64,000 bases of DNA from Cyanobacteria bacterium TGS_CYA1. Its GTDB lineage: Bacteria; Cyanobacteriota; Vampirovibrionia; Obscuribacterales; Obscuribacteraceae. Positions 17,890 to 26,650 of the stretch are shown here, piece by piece. How positions within the stretch are numbered: the stretch's first letter is position 1; each line of letters opens with the position of its first letter. The notes below the pieces were generated by a model. It saw only the letters and a list, made by a program, of their open reading frames with translations, did no database searches and was not told the origin of the DNA. The stretch covers positions 682,001 to 746,000 of the forward strand of contig JAHCIQ010000001.1 in NCBI GenBank assembly GCA_026129135.1, given 5' to 3'. The translations under genes and the position numbers were made by a program.

Positions 17890-18996
17890 ATGAGCCCTGA
17901 GGTTTTGCTTATAAAAAATGGATTGGTCGTAACGAAAAACGGTCAACAAATGTCAAGCGTCCTGATAAAAAATGGGCGTATAGAAGATATCAACGATAGC
18001 AATCTGGGCAGTGACGAATTGGATTGCACTGTCATCGACGCTTCTGGCTGTTATGTGACACCAGGGCTAATTGATCTGCAAGTGAACGGTTCGCCTAAAT
18101 GTAATCTGTGGGCGGATCCTAGTGCAAATGAGCTTGAAGATTTAAGACGGCAGATGATTGAGTGTGGCGTGACGAGCTTCCTGCCGACGCTCATAACAGA
18201 CGATATCGATCATTTGAACAAGAATATTTCATTCCTCAATGCCAATGGTGTGGGGATGAAAGAAACGAATGGAGAAATAGTTCTTGCTCGCATGCCAGGA
18301 ATTCATCTTGAGGGTCCGTTTCTTTCTGCTCAAAGACCAGGTGTACATCCACCCCAACACATAAAACCGCTCAATCTGCAAAATGTAAAACAAGTAAGTT
18401 GTGAAAATGTAAAACTAATGACCGTAGCTCCCGAGACGGACGCTAGTGGCGAAGCATTAGATTGGCTGATGAAGCAAAACATCGAAGTATCGCTTGGACA
18501 TTCGAATGCCGATTTGAATCAGGCTCAAAGCGCTTTCGATCGTGGAGTTAAACTGGTCACGCACTTATTCAATGCCATGCCGCCTCTGCATCATCGCTCT
18601 GTGGGTGCAGTGGGCGCTACTTTTCTAGATGACCGAGTGACAGCTTGCATAATTGCAGACGGACTGCACCTGAGTGCTGATGCGGTGAAATTGATTTACA
18701 AAATCAAAGGTCCGGATAAAACTATTCTGGTCACGGACATCGCAACTGTTGGTACCAAGGATGGTGGTTTAGTCGGTTCGTCTATAACGCTTGATCAGGC
18801 GGTATTGAATATGGTGTCCTGGAATGTTTGTGATTTTGCCACCGCCATAAAAATGGCAAGCACTAACCCGGCAAAGGCTGTACATTTAGATTCTTTAGGT
18901 TCGATTGAAAAAGGCAAGTTCGCAGACGTGCTTATCTGGGATAAAAATTCACTCAAACTGAAAAACAAAATTCTTGGCGGAAAATTATTGGCCTAG
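17890..18996 (+). CDS. nagA: N-acetylglucosamine-6-phosphate deacetylase NagA
   Basis: 368 residues from ATG 17890, which has GAGGA eight bases upstream; the longer frame from 17833 lacks one. Amidohydrolase motifs: LIDLQVNGSP early, HLEGPFLS (metal-binding Glu), SLGHSNAD, VTHLFNAMPPLHHR and LVTDIATVGTKDG, all typical of NagA. It converts GlcNAc-6-P to GlcN-6-P and acetate. With NanE at 62482 it would complete ManNAc-6-P to GlcN-6-P; recycled wall or sialic-acid sugars are possible sources. Its 3' end overlaps the convergent gene by 12 bases. Confidence 0.92.
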   Translation: MSPEVLLIKNGLVVTKNGQQMSSVLIKNGRIEDINDSNLGSDELDCTVIDASGCYVTPGLIDLQVNGSPKCNLWADPSANELEDLRRQMIECGVTSFLPTLITDDIDHLNKNISFLNANGVGMKETNGEIVLARMPGIHLEGPFLSAQRPGVHPPQHIKPLNLQNVKQVSCENVKLMTVAPETDASGEALDWLMKQNIEVSLGHSNADLNQAQSAFDRGVKLVTHLFNAMPPLHHRSVGAVGATFLDDRVTACIIADGLHLSADAVKLIYKIKGPDKTILVTDIATVGTKDGGLVGSSITLDQAVLNMVSWNVCDFATAIKMASTNPAKAVHLDSLGSIEKGKFADVLIWDKNSLKLKNKILGGKLLA

Positions 18997-20238
18997 TTTA
19001 GAAATGTCAATTTCGCTCGTTAGCTTGGTTGCGGTATCTTTTTTCATTTTGCTTCTGTTTTCGAGATAGCGCTCGAGCACCGAACTTTTATATTCCGGCA
19101 TCGATTTAGCGCGCTTGCGTCTCAAGACACCGCTTGCTTCTTCGTAGGATAGAATGCCACTGCTGTACATGTAATATTGAGTGAGAAAATAATTGACCAT
19201 ATTTTTGCTCACCAAATTGAACTCTAGCAAAAACTTGCAGGTGGCGAAAGGATCTGAGAATAACAATTCGCACGCACGCTCGATGTCGGTTTCTGAAAAG
19301 TATCCAGAATCCTGCAACATGTCTACCAGACGCCGAGCAGCGAAGCTCTCATTGGAAATGTCAGCACTATCGATATCTACTTCGCTCAGTTCGATTTCGT
19401 TTTTGGGAAGAGCCGATTTTTTAAAATGTTTTTTCTTCGATTTGCTTCGAGCTTTTACTTGTTCTTCAAGAGCTCGCTCTTCATCAGCGTCCTCATCTTC
19501 AGTATCATCTGAATCTTCGCCAGTTTCATCAAGCGTAGATTCTTCTTCTGATTCTGGATCGAAATCAGATTCTGTTTCGTCTGCCTCGCCAGCGTCTTTT
19601 GCCGCTTGATACTTGGCTTTTATATCATCGATATCGAATTCTTGAGTTTCGAGATCGCCCTTGGCAGACATCGATTCTTCGGCTTTGAACCAGTGCACCA
19701 CCACTGATTGCAATTGATCGATGGCTGTTTGTTGACTGATGTTTTCAGATTGCAATTCGTTATAGATGTTGACCACGCTGGGAAAGAGAGATGGTGGCAA
19801 GATGCCTTCCATCACAAGTGCCCTTCCCAGTGGAATTCCAGCTTCAAAACTCATTGTAAGCGCGTGATCTATTTGATGCTGGGTTACGACTTCTGCTTCG
19901 ATCAATAATTGCGACAAGATTTCGCGACCGCGCGGTGAATCGAGCTCGTGGAATTTGGTTCCCAGTGCTTTATAGAGCGAAATGCCTTCTGTTTTTACAG
20001 CTTTGAGAGCTTTGATGATATTTTCAACCGACTCTGTGCCATGACTGATGAGCGATTGACCAAGTAAAGCCGCCTCCAGCTGAGCTTCACTGACGCAGCC
20101 GGAAACCATCAAAACTTGTCCTATCGGAACTCCCAAGCGCTTGGATACCTGAATTGCTTCAGTCAAGTCTATTGACGAAACCACGGTGGCTTCGACCAGA
20201 AGCCGTCCCAATTTAACCTTATTTGCGCCTTGCAGCAC
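18985..20238 (-). CDS. Protein with GspE/PilB N-terminal (MshEN-like) repeats
   Basis: 417 residues from the GTG at 20238, which has AAGAGGT six bases upstream; a TTG at 20274 is in frame without a site. Three modules follow the LGxLLxEAxxVsxxxLxxAL...GxPLGxxLVxxGxxs pattern of the N-terminal domain of type II/IV pilus ATPases: starting at KLGRLLVEATVVSSIDLTEA, at LSQLLIEAEVVTQHQIDHAL, and a weaker one at RRLVDMLQDSGYFSETDIER. A strongly acidic Glu/Asp/Ser linker (~210-265) precedes a basic KKKHFKK patch. In MshE this fold binds cyclic di-GMP, so a ligand-binding or scaffold role is possible. There is no ATPase domain. The same module ends the kinase at 41055. Confidence 0.7.
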   Translation of the reverse strand: MLQGANKVKLGRLLVEATVVSSIDLTEAIQVSKRLGVPIGQVLMVSGCVSEAQLEAALLGQSLISHGTESVENIIKALKAVKTEGISLYKALGTKFHELDSPRGREILSQLLIEAEVVTQHQIDHALTMSFEAGIPLGRALVMEGILPPSLFPSVVNIYNELQSENISQQTAIDQLQSVVVHWFKAEESMSAKGDLETQEFDIDDIKAKYQAAKDAGEADETESDFDPESEEESTLDETGEDSDDTEDEDADEERALEEQVKARSKSKKKHFKKSALPKNEIELSEVDIDSADISNESFAARRLVDMLQDSGYFSETDIERACELLFSDPFATCKFLLEFNLVSKNMVNYFLTQYYMYSSGILSYEEASGVLRRKRAKSMPEYKSSVLERYLENRSKMKKDTATKLTSEIDISKLGQ

Positions 20239-20376
20239 GCTGGACCTCTTATGTGAAGCGCCTCGACCAGACAATTATATCTTAAAAAGCGCTTGGATTT
20301 TTGTCTGTGCAATTGCACAGTGAAAGCGCCTCAATTTGCCCATAGTATCGCATCAAGCGCTGCGGAGGGCGAAATA

Positions 20377-21996
20377 ATGGCGAAGTTTCAAATAGCTCTA
20401 AAATCTTATCTGGTAGAACAAAAACGAGTCGGTCTGGAAAAAATGCTGAGTGCGCTTTTGCGCCGTCAGATTACCGTGTCCAAATTAATAATGGAACTCG
20501 GTTTGAGCAAACAAGACGTCGAGACGCTCGAATTGAAGTCTATTGGGCGTATTTCAGAAGGTCTCATAGAATACATAGAGCAAAGTCTTGGCGCTATCGA
20601 AGGTGGTCACAGGCGCTACTCTATTATCGAGCGATATTATGGTCTAGACGGTTTTTTGCCTGCGCGTTTGTCCGCTATGTCGGCCAGATATGGTATCAGT
20701 CGCGAACGTGTAAGGCAGCTCAAAGAGAGAGCCTTAGCTCACTGGCGCAACCCGCGTCAAATGGAATATTTGAGTCAGGCTTTGCGTTTACTCTGTTATA
20801 GAAACGCAAGTTACAGCTTTAGTCCTACGCCAGCATCGTCGCAAGTTATCGATTTTTCAGTGAAACAAAATCAGATACCGGTGCAACTGACAGAAGCTCA
20901 ACAAGCGGCACTAGACAAAGTTAGCTTGATGAAAGGCGGCATCATTACCGGGTGTGCTGGGTCTGGTAAAACGCTCGTTGCAATTGAACTGGCTAAAAAA
21001 CTAGGGAGCGAAAACAAAAAAGTGCTTTTGACTTGTTTCAATCGAGCCCTTGCCGATCACTTGCAAGAAGTTTTGCATGGCTGTCCTGGTGTAACAATCG
21101 CCTCTTTCCATGCGCTTTGTTTGCGATTTGCAAAAGCCACAAAAGTCTCTGTTCCAGGCGGTTGGAACCAGAGAAGTTTTCTGGACAAATTTCCTGAGAT
21201 GTTAAAGCTTGCCACCATGCGCGATGAACGATTGCGTTTCGATGCGGTGATAGTAGACGAAGCGCAAGAGTTTCATCAAAACTGGTGGCATGCTCTCAAA
21301 AGCTGTCTCAAGCCGGCATCGAGCGAATTATATTCTTTTTTGGACGACAACAAATTGTTATCCAGTTTGAATTTTCAGGCTGCTGCTCATTTGCCAGTGA
21401 GTATTCGGTGCAAAGGGAATCTGGGACTATTAGCCAGAGAATTTTATGTCAGTAAAAACGAGCTGGAAGTTGTCGATGCGCCTGTGCGCAACAACTTGAT
21501 GCCTGAGTTTTTCCAGTGTCAATCAGAAGAAGAGGTTCAGGCAACAGCTTCTTACGTGATTGCAAACTGGGTACAAGAAAAGAACATCAATGCTCAGGAT
21601 ATCGTGGTGCTCACACCCAGACTGCCTAAGTTTTCCAAGATTTATCAAACCAGATTGAAAAATGGTCTGCGTTTCGTCACCCGAAAGTCGAAAGTAGACA
21701 ATCATATATGGCTCAGTCGTATCTCTAATTTTAAAGGGCTCGAGCGCAAAGCTGTTTTGATATTAGATCTTGATTCTAAGTTCGATATGCTCGGCGAGCT
21801 AGACCGTGCTCAGTTAATGTATATGGCAACATCCAGAGCCACTGAGCATTTATGCATAATCGGCAGTAGTGAGACCTGGAATTTTCTTCATGGCGATTTT
21901 GCAAGACGCGTCAATGTCTACGACGAGCCTAAAGAATTGATTGGCACCGTTGGTAATACTACCTATCCGGCCAGCTATCAGCACAGTGATCGATAA
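20377..21996 (+). CDS. Sigma-region-4-like HTH fused to a UvrD-type SF1 helicase/ATPase
   Basis: 539 residues from ATG 20377 with GGAGGG eight bases upstream. Residues ~85-120 match sigma70 region 4.2 (RYYGLDG ... YGISRERVRQLKERALAHW), a DNA-binding helix-turn-helix. From ~170 follows a superfamily 1 helicase core: QxxA-type LTEAQQAALD, Walker A GCAGSGKT (192-199), motif Ia, Walker B VDEAQ (293-297), motif III region with DDNK in place of the usual Gln, VSIRCKGN (motif IV), SNFKGLERKAVLILDL (motif V) and YMATSRATEHL (motif VI). The 2B insertions of UvrD are missing or tiny. Function unknown; a promoter- or DNA-targeted helicase is a guess. It converges on ppk1, overlapping by 38 bases. Confidence 0.8.
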   Translation: MAKFQIALKSYLVEQKRVGLEKMLSALLRRQITVSKLIMELGLSKQDVETLELKSIGRISEGLIEYIEQSLGAIEGGHRRYSIIERYYGLDGFLPARLSAMSARYGISRERVRQLKERALAHWRNPRQMEYLSQALRLLCYRNASYSFSPTPASSQVIDFSVKQNQIPVQLTEAQQAALDKVSLMKGGIITGCAGSGKTLVAIELAKKLGSENKKVLLTCFNRALADHLQEVLHGCPGVTIASFHALCLRFAKATKVSVPGGWNQRSFLDKFPEMLKLATMRDERLRFDAVIVDEAQEFHQNWWHALKSCLKPASSELYSFLDDNKLLSSLNFQAAAHLPVSIRCKGNLGLLAREFYVSKNELEVVDAPVRNNLMPEFFQCQSEEEVQATASYVIANWVQEKNINAQDIVVLTPRLPKFSKIYQTRLKNGLRFVTRKSKVDNHIWLSRISNFKGLERKAVLILDLDSKFDMLGELDRAQLMYMATSRATEHLCIIGSSETWNFLHGDFARRVNVYDEPKELIGTVGNTTYPASYQHSDR

Positions 21997-24244
21997 AATG
22001 CTGCTGACAGTCTAGAAGCGCGCCGTCTGTGTCTTGATTGTGCCGGATATACATGCCATCGGGATCCATAAACCGAGCCCGAGCCGAATCCAGCAAGTAA
22101 GTATCGAGCAAATCTTCACGCAAATAGCGCGCTAAGCCTGGGTCTTCGACGGGGAAAAGGACTTCTACTCGTCTGTCCAAATTACGCGGCATCATGTCGG
22201 CAGAGCCCAGATAAATTTCTTCGTTGCCACCATTGCGGAAATAAAACACGCGACTATGCTCTAAAAATCTTCCGACCACGCTCAGCACTTTGATATTTTC
22301 TGAAACGCCTTTGATGCCCGGTCGCAAACAGCAAATGCCGCGGACGATGAGATCGATTTGCACACCAGCTTGTGATGCTTCGTACAACAGTTTGACGATG
22401 CGTCCGTCTACCAGAGCGTTTATTTTCAAAATAATATGTCCGGCCTTGCCAGCTTTTTTGAGCTCGATTTCGCGACGAATGAGACCTTCGATTCTTTCGC
22501 GCAGATTAATCGGTGCCACGAGCAACTTTTGATAATCTGTTTTGGCAGAATATCCAGTGAGATAGTTGAAGAAATCGGACACGTCTGATGCGATGCGCTC
22601 ATCGGCAGTAAACAAGCCCAGATCCGAATACAAATATGCTGTGTTGGGGTTGTAGTTTCCCGTGCTCAAATGAACGAATCGTTTAATAGAATCACCGACT
22701 CTTCGCACGACGAGCAATACTTTACTGTGAATTTTTAGACCAATCAAACCATAAACAACGTGAACACCAGCTGCTTCAAGTTGTCTCGCCCATTCAATAT
22801 TACTTTCTTCGTCGAAACGAGCTTTGAGTTCGACTACGACTGCAACTTGTTTTCCGTGCTCCATCGCTTTGAGCAAAGCTTCTACGATTGGTGAGTTTTT
22901 CCCTGCGCGATACAAAGTCATTTTGATAGCAAGCACGGATGGATCCACTGCCGCTCTATTCAAAAAGCTCACTATTGGCTGGAAAGAATCATATGGGTGG
23001 TGCAATAAAATATCGCGACGAGCTATATGAGCAAAAATGTCTTCATCCTGAGTATCAGCACTCAAGCTGTTTGGCACGAAAGGAACGAACTGCGAAAACT
23101 TGAGCTGAGGCTTATCGAGATTAGCGATATATTTCAAGTTGGAGAGTGAAATGGCACCATCAACTAGATAAACATCTGAGGCTTCAATCTGTAGATTAGA
23201 CATCAAAATATCGAGAATATGCGCCGGCATTTCGCGGTCGACTTGAAGTCTTACGACATCTCCAAATCGTCTTTGTCTGATGCCTTCCTCTGTAACTTCA
23301 AGCAGGTCGCCTGCTTCCCATTCTTGAATTTCAACTTCAGCATCGCGTGTTACGTGGAAAGGATGAGTTTCTAAAATGTTCATACCTGGAAACAGCGCGT
23401 CTAAGTTCGCCATAACAAGGTCCAGAAGCCAAATATAAGTTTCTTGTTTGGGACCCTGGGCGGCGCCACCAACCTGGCTCACCAGTTGTTTGGACGAGCG
23501 TGCTACAGGCACCAATTGCGGTAGCGAGTCAGGAATTTTTACACGAGCAAAACGTGCTTCACCTGAAGTTCTGCGCACAGATACTGCAAGGTTCAAACTT
23601 AAATTGGAAATGTGCGGAAATGGATGCCCCGGGTCGAATGCCATCGGTGTGAGCACCGGGAAAATTTTATTGAGAAAATACTGTTTGATATCGAGCTTCT
23701 GTTCTGGCTCCAGTTCGTCGTATTTGACAATATTTATGCCTTCTGCTCTCAAAGCAGGCAATAAATCCTGCATCAAACATTCTTGCGAAGCCACAAGCAA
23801 TCGGTTTACTTCGGATCCAATTTCTTCTAATTGCTCGTAAGGGCTTAAACCGTCAGGTCCAGAACGCAGCGTCCCGGCCTCGATTTGACGTTTTAGCCCG
23901 GCGACTCGCACCATGAAAAATTCATCTAGATTAGAGCCGACAATAGAAAGAAATCTGATTCGCTCCAAAAGTGGATTTGCCGGGTCCTGTGCTTCTTCAA
24001 GCACGCGGCGCTGGAAATTGAGTAAACTAAGCTCACGATTGACATAAAGACGGTTGTCGTCGAGCGAATTAAGATTGGATAACGTGACATATGCTGGAAG
24101 AGACGGCCAGGTGCCGGTTTGCGCGCTAATGCTCGGTGGCAAAGCCGGTGGCGCCATTGGTGGGGCTAGATTTTCTTCGGGCTCAAATGCCTCAGGTTTG
24201 TCCATTTCGGCTGCAGATTCAAGGTTTTGGGAAGACTGGGTCAT
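21959..24244 (-). CDS. ppk1: Polyphosphate kinase 1
   Basis: 761 residues. All PPK1 landmarks are present: N-terminal NRELSLLNFQRRVLEEAQD, SIVGSNLDEFFMVRVAGLK, the HHPYDSF turn, the catalytic histidine region GLKIHSKVLLVVRR, HLSTGNYNPNTAYLYSDLGL, LEHSRVFYF and SADMMPRNLDRRVEVLFPV. It reversibly polymerises phosphate from ATP. A Pro/Ala-rich ~45-residue N-terminal extension precedes the core. It is divergent from glgX across 151 bases, so both stores may share control. The 3' end overlaps the helicase gene. Confidence 0.97.
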   Translation of the reverse strand: MTQSSQNLESAAEMDKPEAFEPEENLAPPMAPPALPPSISAQTGTWPSLPAYVTLSNLNSLDDNRLYVNRELSLLNFQRRVLEEAQDPANPLLERIRFLSIVGSNLDEFFMVRVAGLKRQIEAGTLRSGPDGLSPYEQLEEIGSEVNRLLVASQECLMQDLLPALRAEGINIVKYDELEPEQKLDIKQYFLNKIFPVLTPMAFDPGHPFPHISNLSLNLAVSVRRTSGEARFARVKIPDSLPQLVPVARSSKQLVSQVGGAAQGPKQETYIWLLDLVMANLDALFPGMNILETHPFHVTRDAEVEIQEWEAGDLLEVTEEGIRQRRFGDVVRLQVDREMPAHILDILMSNLQIEASDVYLVDGAISLSNLKYIANLDKPQLKFSQFVPFVPNSLSADTQDEDIFAHIARRDILLHHPYDSFQPIVSFLNRAAVDPSVLAIKMTLYRAGKNSPIVEALLKAMEHGKQVAVVVELKARFDEESNIEWARQLEAAGVHVVYGLIGLKIHSKVLLVVRRVGDSIKRFVHLSTGNYNPNTAYLYSDLGLFTADERIASDVSDFFNYLTGYSAKTDYQKLLVAPINLRERIEGLIRREIELKKAGKAGHIILKINALVDGRIVKLLYEASQAGVQIDLIVRGICCLRPGIKGVSENIKVLSVVGRFLEHSRVFYFRNGGNEEIYLGSADMMPRNLDRRVEVLFPVEDPGLARYLREDLLDTYLLDSARARFMDPDGMYIRHNQDTDGALLDCQQHFIDHCADSWPDR

Positions 24245-24395
24245 AAATCACTTAAGAGCTGGAATTACGCCCTAAATATATACTTCCCCCGACATATAAG
24301 AAATGAACTCATTATATAATTAAGTTTCAATCATGAGTGCTGATAATGGGCGTAAAACGCTTGTCAAAATGGGCAAATAAGCCCAAACTGACGAG
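24245..24395. promoter_or_regulatory. Divergent ppk1/glgX control region
   Basis: This 151-base gap separates the starts of ppk1 and glgX. It is AT rich and holds the symmetric ATTATATAAT at 24311-24320, which offers a TATAAT hexamer on each strand. I see no convincing -35 box on either strand, so the exact promoters are not settled. Confidence 0.4.
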
Positions 24396-26624
24396 ATGAG
24401 AATTCTTCCTGGAAAACCTTACCCACTGGGCGCTACCTGGGACGGAATGGGGGTCAATTTTGCCGTCTTTTCCGAACATGCCACCAAGGTGGAATTGTGT
24501 TTTTTCGACTCAATCGATTCAAAAGCAGAATCTATAAAGTTCGAATTACCCGAATATAACAATCACGTTTTTCACGGTTATCTAAAAGACGTTCATCCCG
24601 GACAGCTCTACGGATTTCGGGTTTACGGTCCCTACGAGCCAGAAGAAGGTCATAGATTTAATCCTCATAAATTATTGACCGACCCTTATGCAAAACTAAT
24701 TGCTCGCAGGCTCACCTGGAACGACGCATTGCATGGGTATGTAATTGCAAACAGCACTATTCCTGATGTCATTAAAGAAGCGGACAAATCATTCGATACC
24801 AGAGACAGTGCACCTTACGCTGCACTTTGTGCCGTCGTAGATGGTGCTTTCAATTGGGGCAATGATGTTCGTCCAGACATTCCCTGGCACAAGACTATTA
24901 TTTATGAAGCGCACGTAAAAGGGATGACCAAACTGAACGCGCTCATTCCAGAAGGGCTGCGTGGCAGTTATCTGGGTCTTGCTTCCGAACCTGTCATCAA
25001 TCATTTGAAAAAATTGGGTGTTACTGCAATCGAATTAATGCCTGTGCATCAAAGAGTTTCAGAACGGCGTCTGGTTGAGTCTAACCTCACTAACTACTGG
25101 GGCTATAACACTCTTTCATTCTTTGCGCCAGATAGCCGATTTGCAAGCCGTGGCTCAAACTTGAATGGCGTGCAAGAATTTAAAATCATGGTACGCTCGC
25201 TGCACGCAGCAGGCATTGAAGTGATACTGGATGTGGTTTATAACCATACTGCCGAAGGTTCGCATCTGGGACCGACATTGTCATTTCGTGGCATAGACAA
25301 TTTGAGCTATTACCGCACGGATCCTAAAAACAGAAGATATTACGTTGACTATACAGGTTGTGGTAACACACTGAATATGGTGCATCCAAACGTAATTCAA
25401 ATTATCATGGATAGTTTGCGTTACTGGGTCGAAGAAATGCATGTCGATGGATTCAGATTCGATCTTGCAAGTGCTCTTGCTCGCGAACTGTATGATGTAG
25501 ACAAGCTTTCAGCATTCTTTGATGTTATTCAGCAAGATCCTGTGATATCGCGGGTGAAACTAATTGCTGAGCCGTGGGACTTGGGAGAAGGCGGATATCA
25601 GGTTGGAAACTTTCCAATTTTGTGGACAGAATGGAATGGAAAATACAGAGACACTGTACGCAGGTTCTGGCGCGGCGACTCAGGTGTGTTAGGAGAGCTT
25701 GCAACAAGACTCACTGGCAGCAGCGATATTTACGAGCATTCTGGAAGAAGTCCTCACGCAAGTATCAATTTTGTCACCTGTCACGATGGATTCACCCTCA
25801 AAGATTTAGTCAGTTATAGCTCGAAGCACAACGAAGCGAATCTGGAAAACAATCGCGATGGCGAATCGCATAACAACAGTTTCAACTGCGGTTTTGAAGG
25901 ACCTACAGATGATGCGCAAGTAAATGCTCTTCGTTTGAGACAGCGCAAAAATATCATGGCGACACTTTTACTATCTATTGGTGTTCCAATGATCAGTGGT
26001 GGCGATAGTCTTGGTCGCACTCAAAAAGGAAATAATAACGCTTACTGTCAAGACAGTGATTTGAGTTGGACCAACTGGGACCTGGCAAGCAGTCCAGATG
26101 ATCTGGATTTTTATGATTTCGTTTGCCAGCTAGCAAAAGTCCGTCGCAATCAGGCTGTTTTACAACGTCGGACTTTTTTCAAAACAGCTACCACCGTCGA
26201 GACTTCTAAAGCAAAAACAAAAGAAGTAGTCTGGCTCAAAGAAGACGCTACAGAAATGATGGAACCTGATTGGCTCGAAGACAAGCGCAAACATCTTGGT
26301 GTCATATTCGAAGGCAATCATCCAAATTCAGAAGCTGGTAATTCTCTTTTGATTCTGTTCAATGCATCAACAGCTGATGTTACATTCACTTTGCCAAGTC
26401 ATGAAGACCATTTTTGTCTTACCCAAGATTTGTCACCAAGTATTCTTGCTGCTAAAAAGAGCTGGACACTTCTTGTCGAAACTACGTCTAAACTATCGAG
26501 CAGTTGTTGGGGCGCTGGATCAACTTTTTTGGTGCCAGCACAATCGATGGCATTATTCGAGCTAACAGAAATACCAGAACTCGAAGACCCTGATAGGTTG
26601 CTTCCGGGCAGTCTTTTAGATTAA
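24396..26624 (+). CDS. glgX: Glycogen debranching enzyme GlgX
   Basis: 742 residues. An N-terminal CBM48 domain (GKPYPLGATWDGMGVNFAVFS) is followed by a GH13 barrel: VVYNHTAEG, the nucleophile in VDGFRFDLAS, the acid/base Glu in LIAEPWDLG and NFVTCHDGFTL. This order and length are those of GlgX/TreX isoamylases, which cut alpha-1,6 branches, in bacteria often after glycogen phosphorylase. The C-terminal beta domain has a small insertion (~600-650, KTKEVVWLKEDATEM). Start ATG 24396. No other glycogen gene is in the window. Confidence 0.95.
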   Translation: MRILPGKPYPLGATWDGMGVNFAVFSEHATKVELCFFDSIDSKAESIKFELPEYNNHVFHGYLKDVHPGQLYGFRVYGPYEPEEGHRFNPHKLLTDPYAKLIARRLTWNDALHGYVIANSTIPDVIKEADKSFDTRDSAPYAALCAVVDGAFNWGNDVRPDIPWHKTIIYEAHVKGMTKLNALIPEGLRGSYLGLASEPVINHLKKLGVTAIELMPVHQRVSERRLVESNLTNYWGYNTLSFFAPDSRFASRGSNLNGVQEFKIMVRSLHAAGIEVILDVVYNHTAEGSHLGPTLSFRGIDNLSYYRTDPKNRRYYVDYTGCGNTLNMVHPNVIQIIMDSLRYWVEEMHVDGFRFDLASALARELYDVDKLSAFFDVIQQDPVISRVKLIAEPWDLGEGGYQVGNFPILWTEWNGKYRDTVRRFWRGDSGVLGELATRLTGSSDIYEHSGRSPHASINFVTCHDGFTLKDLVSYSSKHNEANLENNRDGESHNNSFNCGFEGPTDDAQVNALRLRQRKNIMATLLLSIGVPMISGGDSLGRTQKGNNNAYCQDSDLSWTNWDLASSPDDLDFYDFVCQLAKVRRNQAVLQRRTFFKTATTVETSKAKTKEVVWLKEDATEMMEPDWLEDKRKHLGVIFEGNHPNSEAGNSLLILFNASTADVTFTLPSHEDHFCLTQDLSPSILAAKKSWTLLVETTSKLSSSCWGAGSTFLVPAQSMALFELTEIPELEDPDRLLPGSLLD

Positions 26625-26650
26625 GCAGTCTTTTGGGACTTTTGCTTCGG

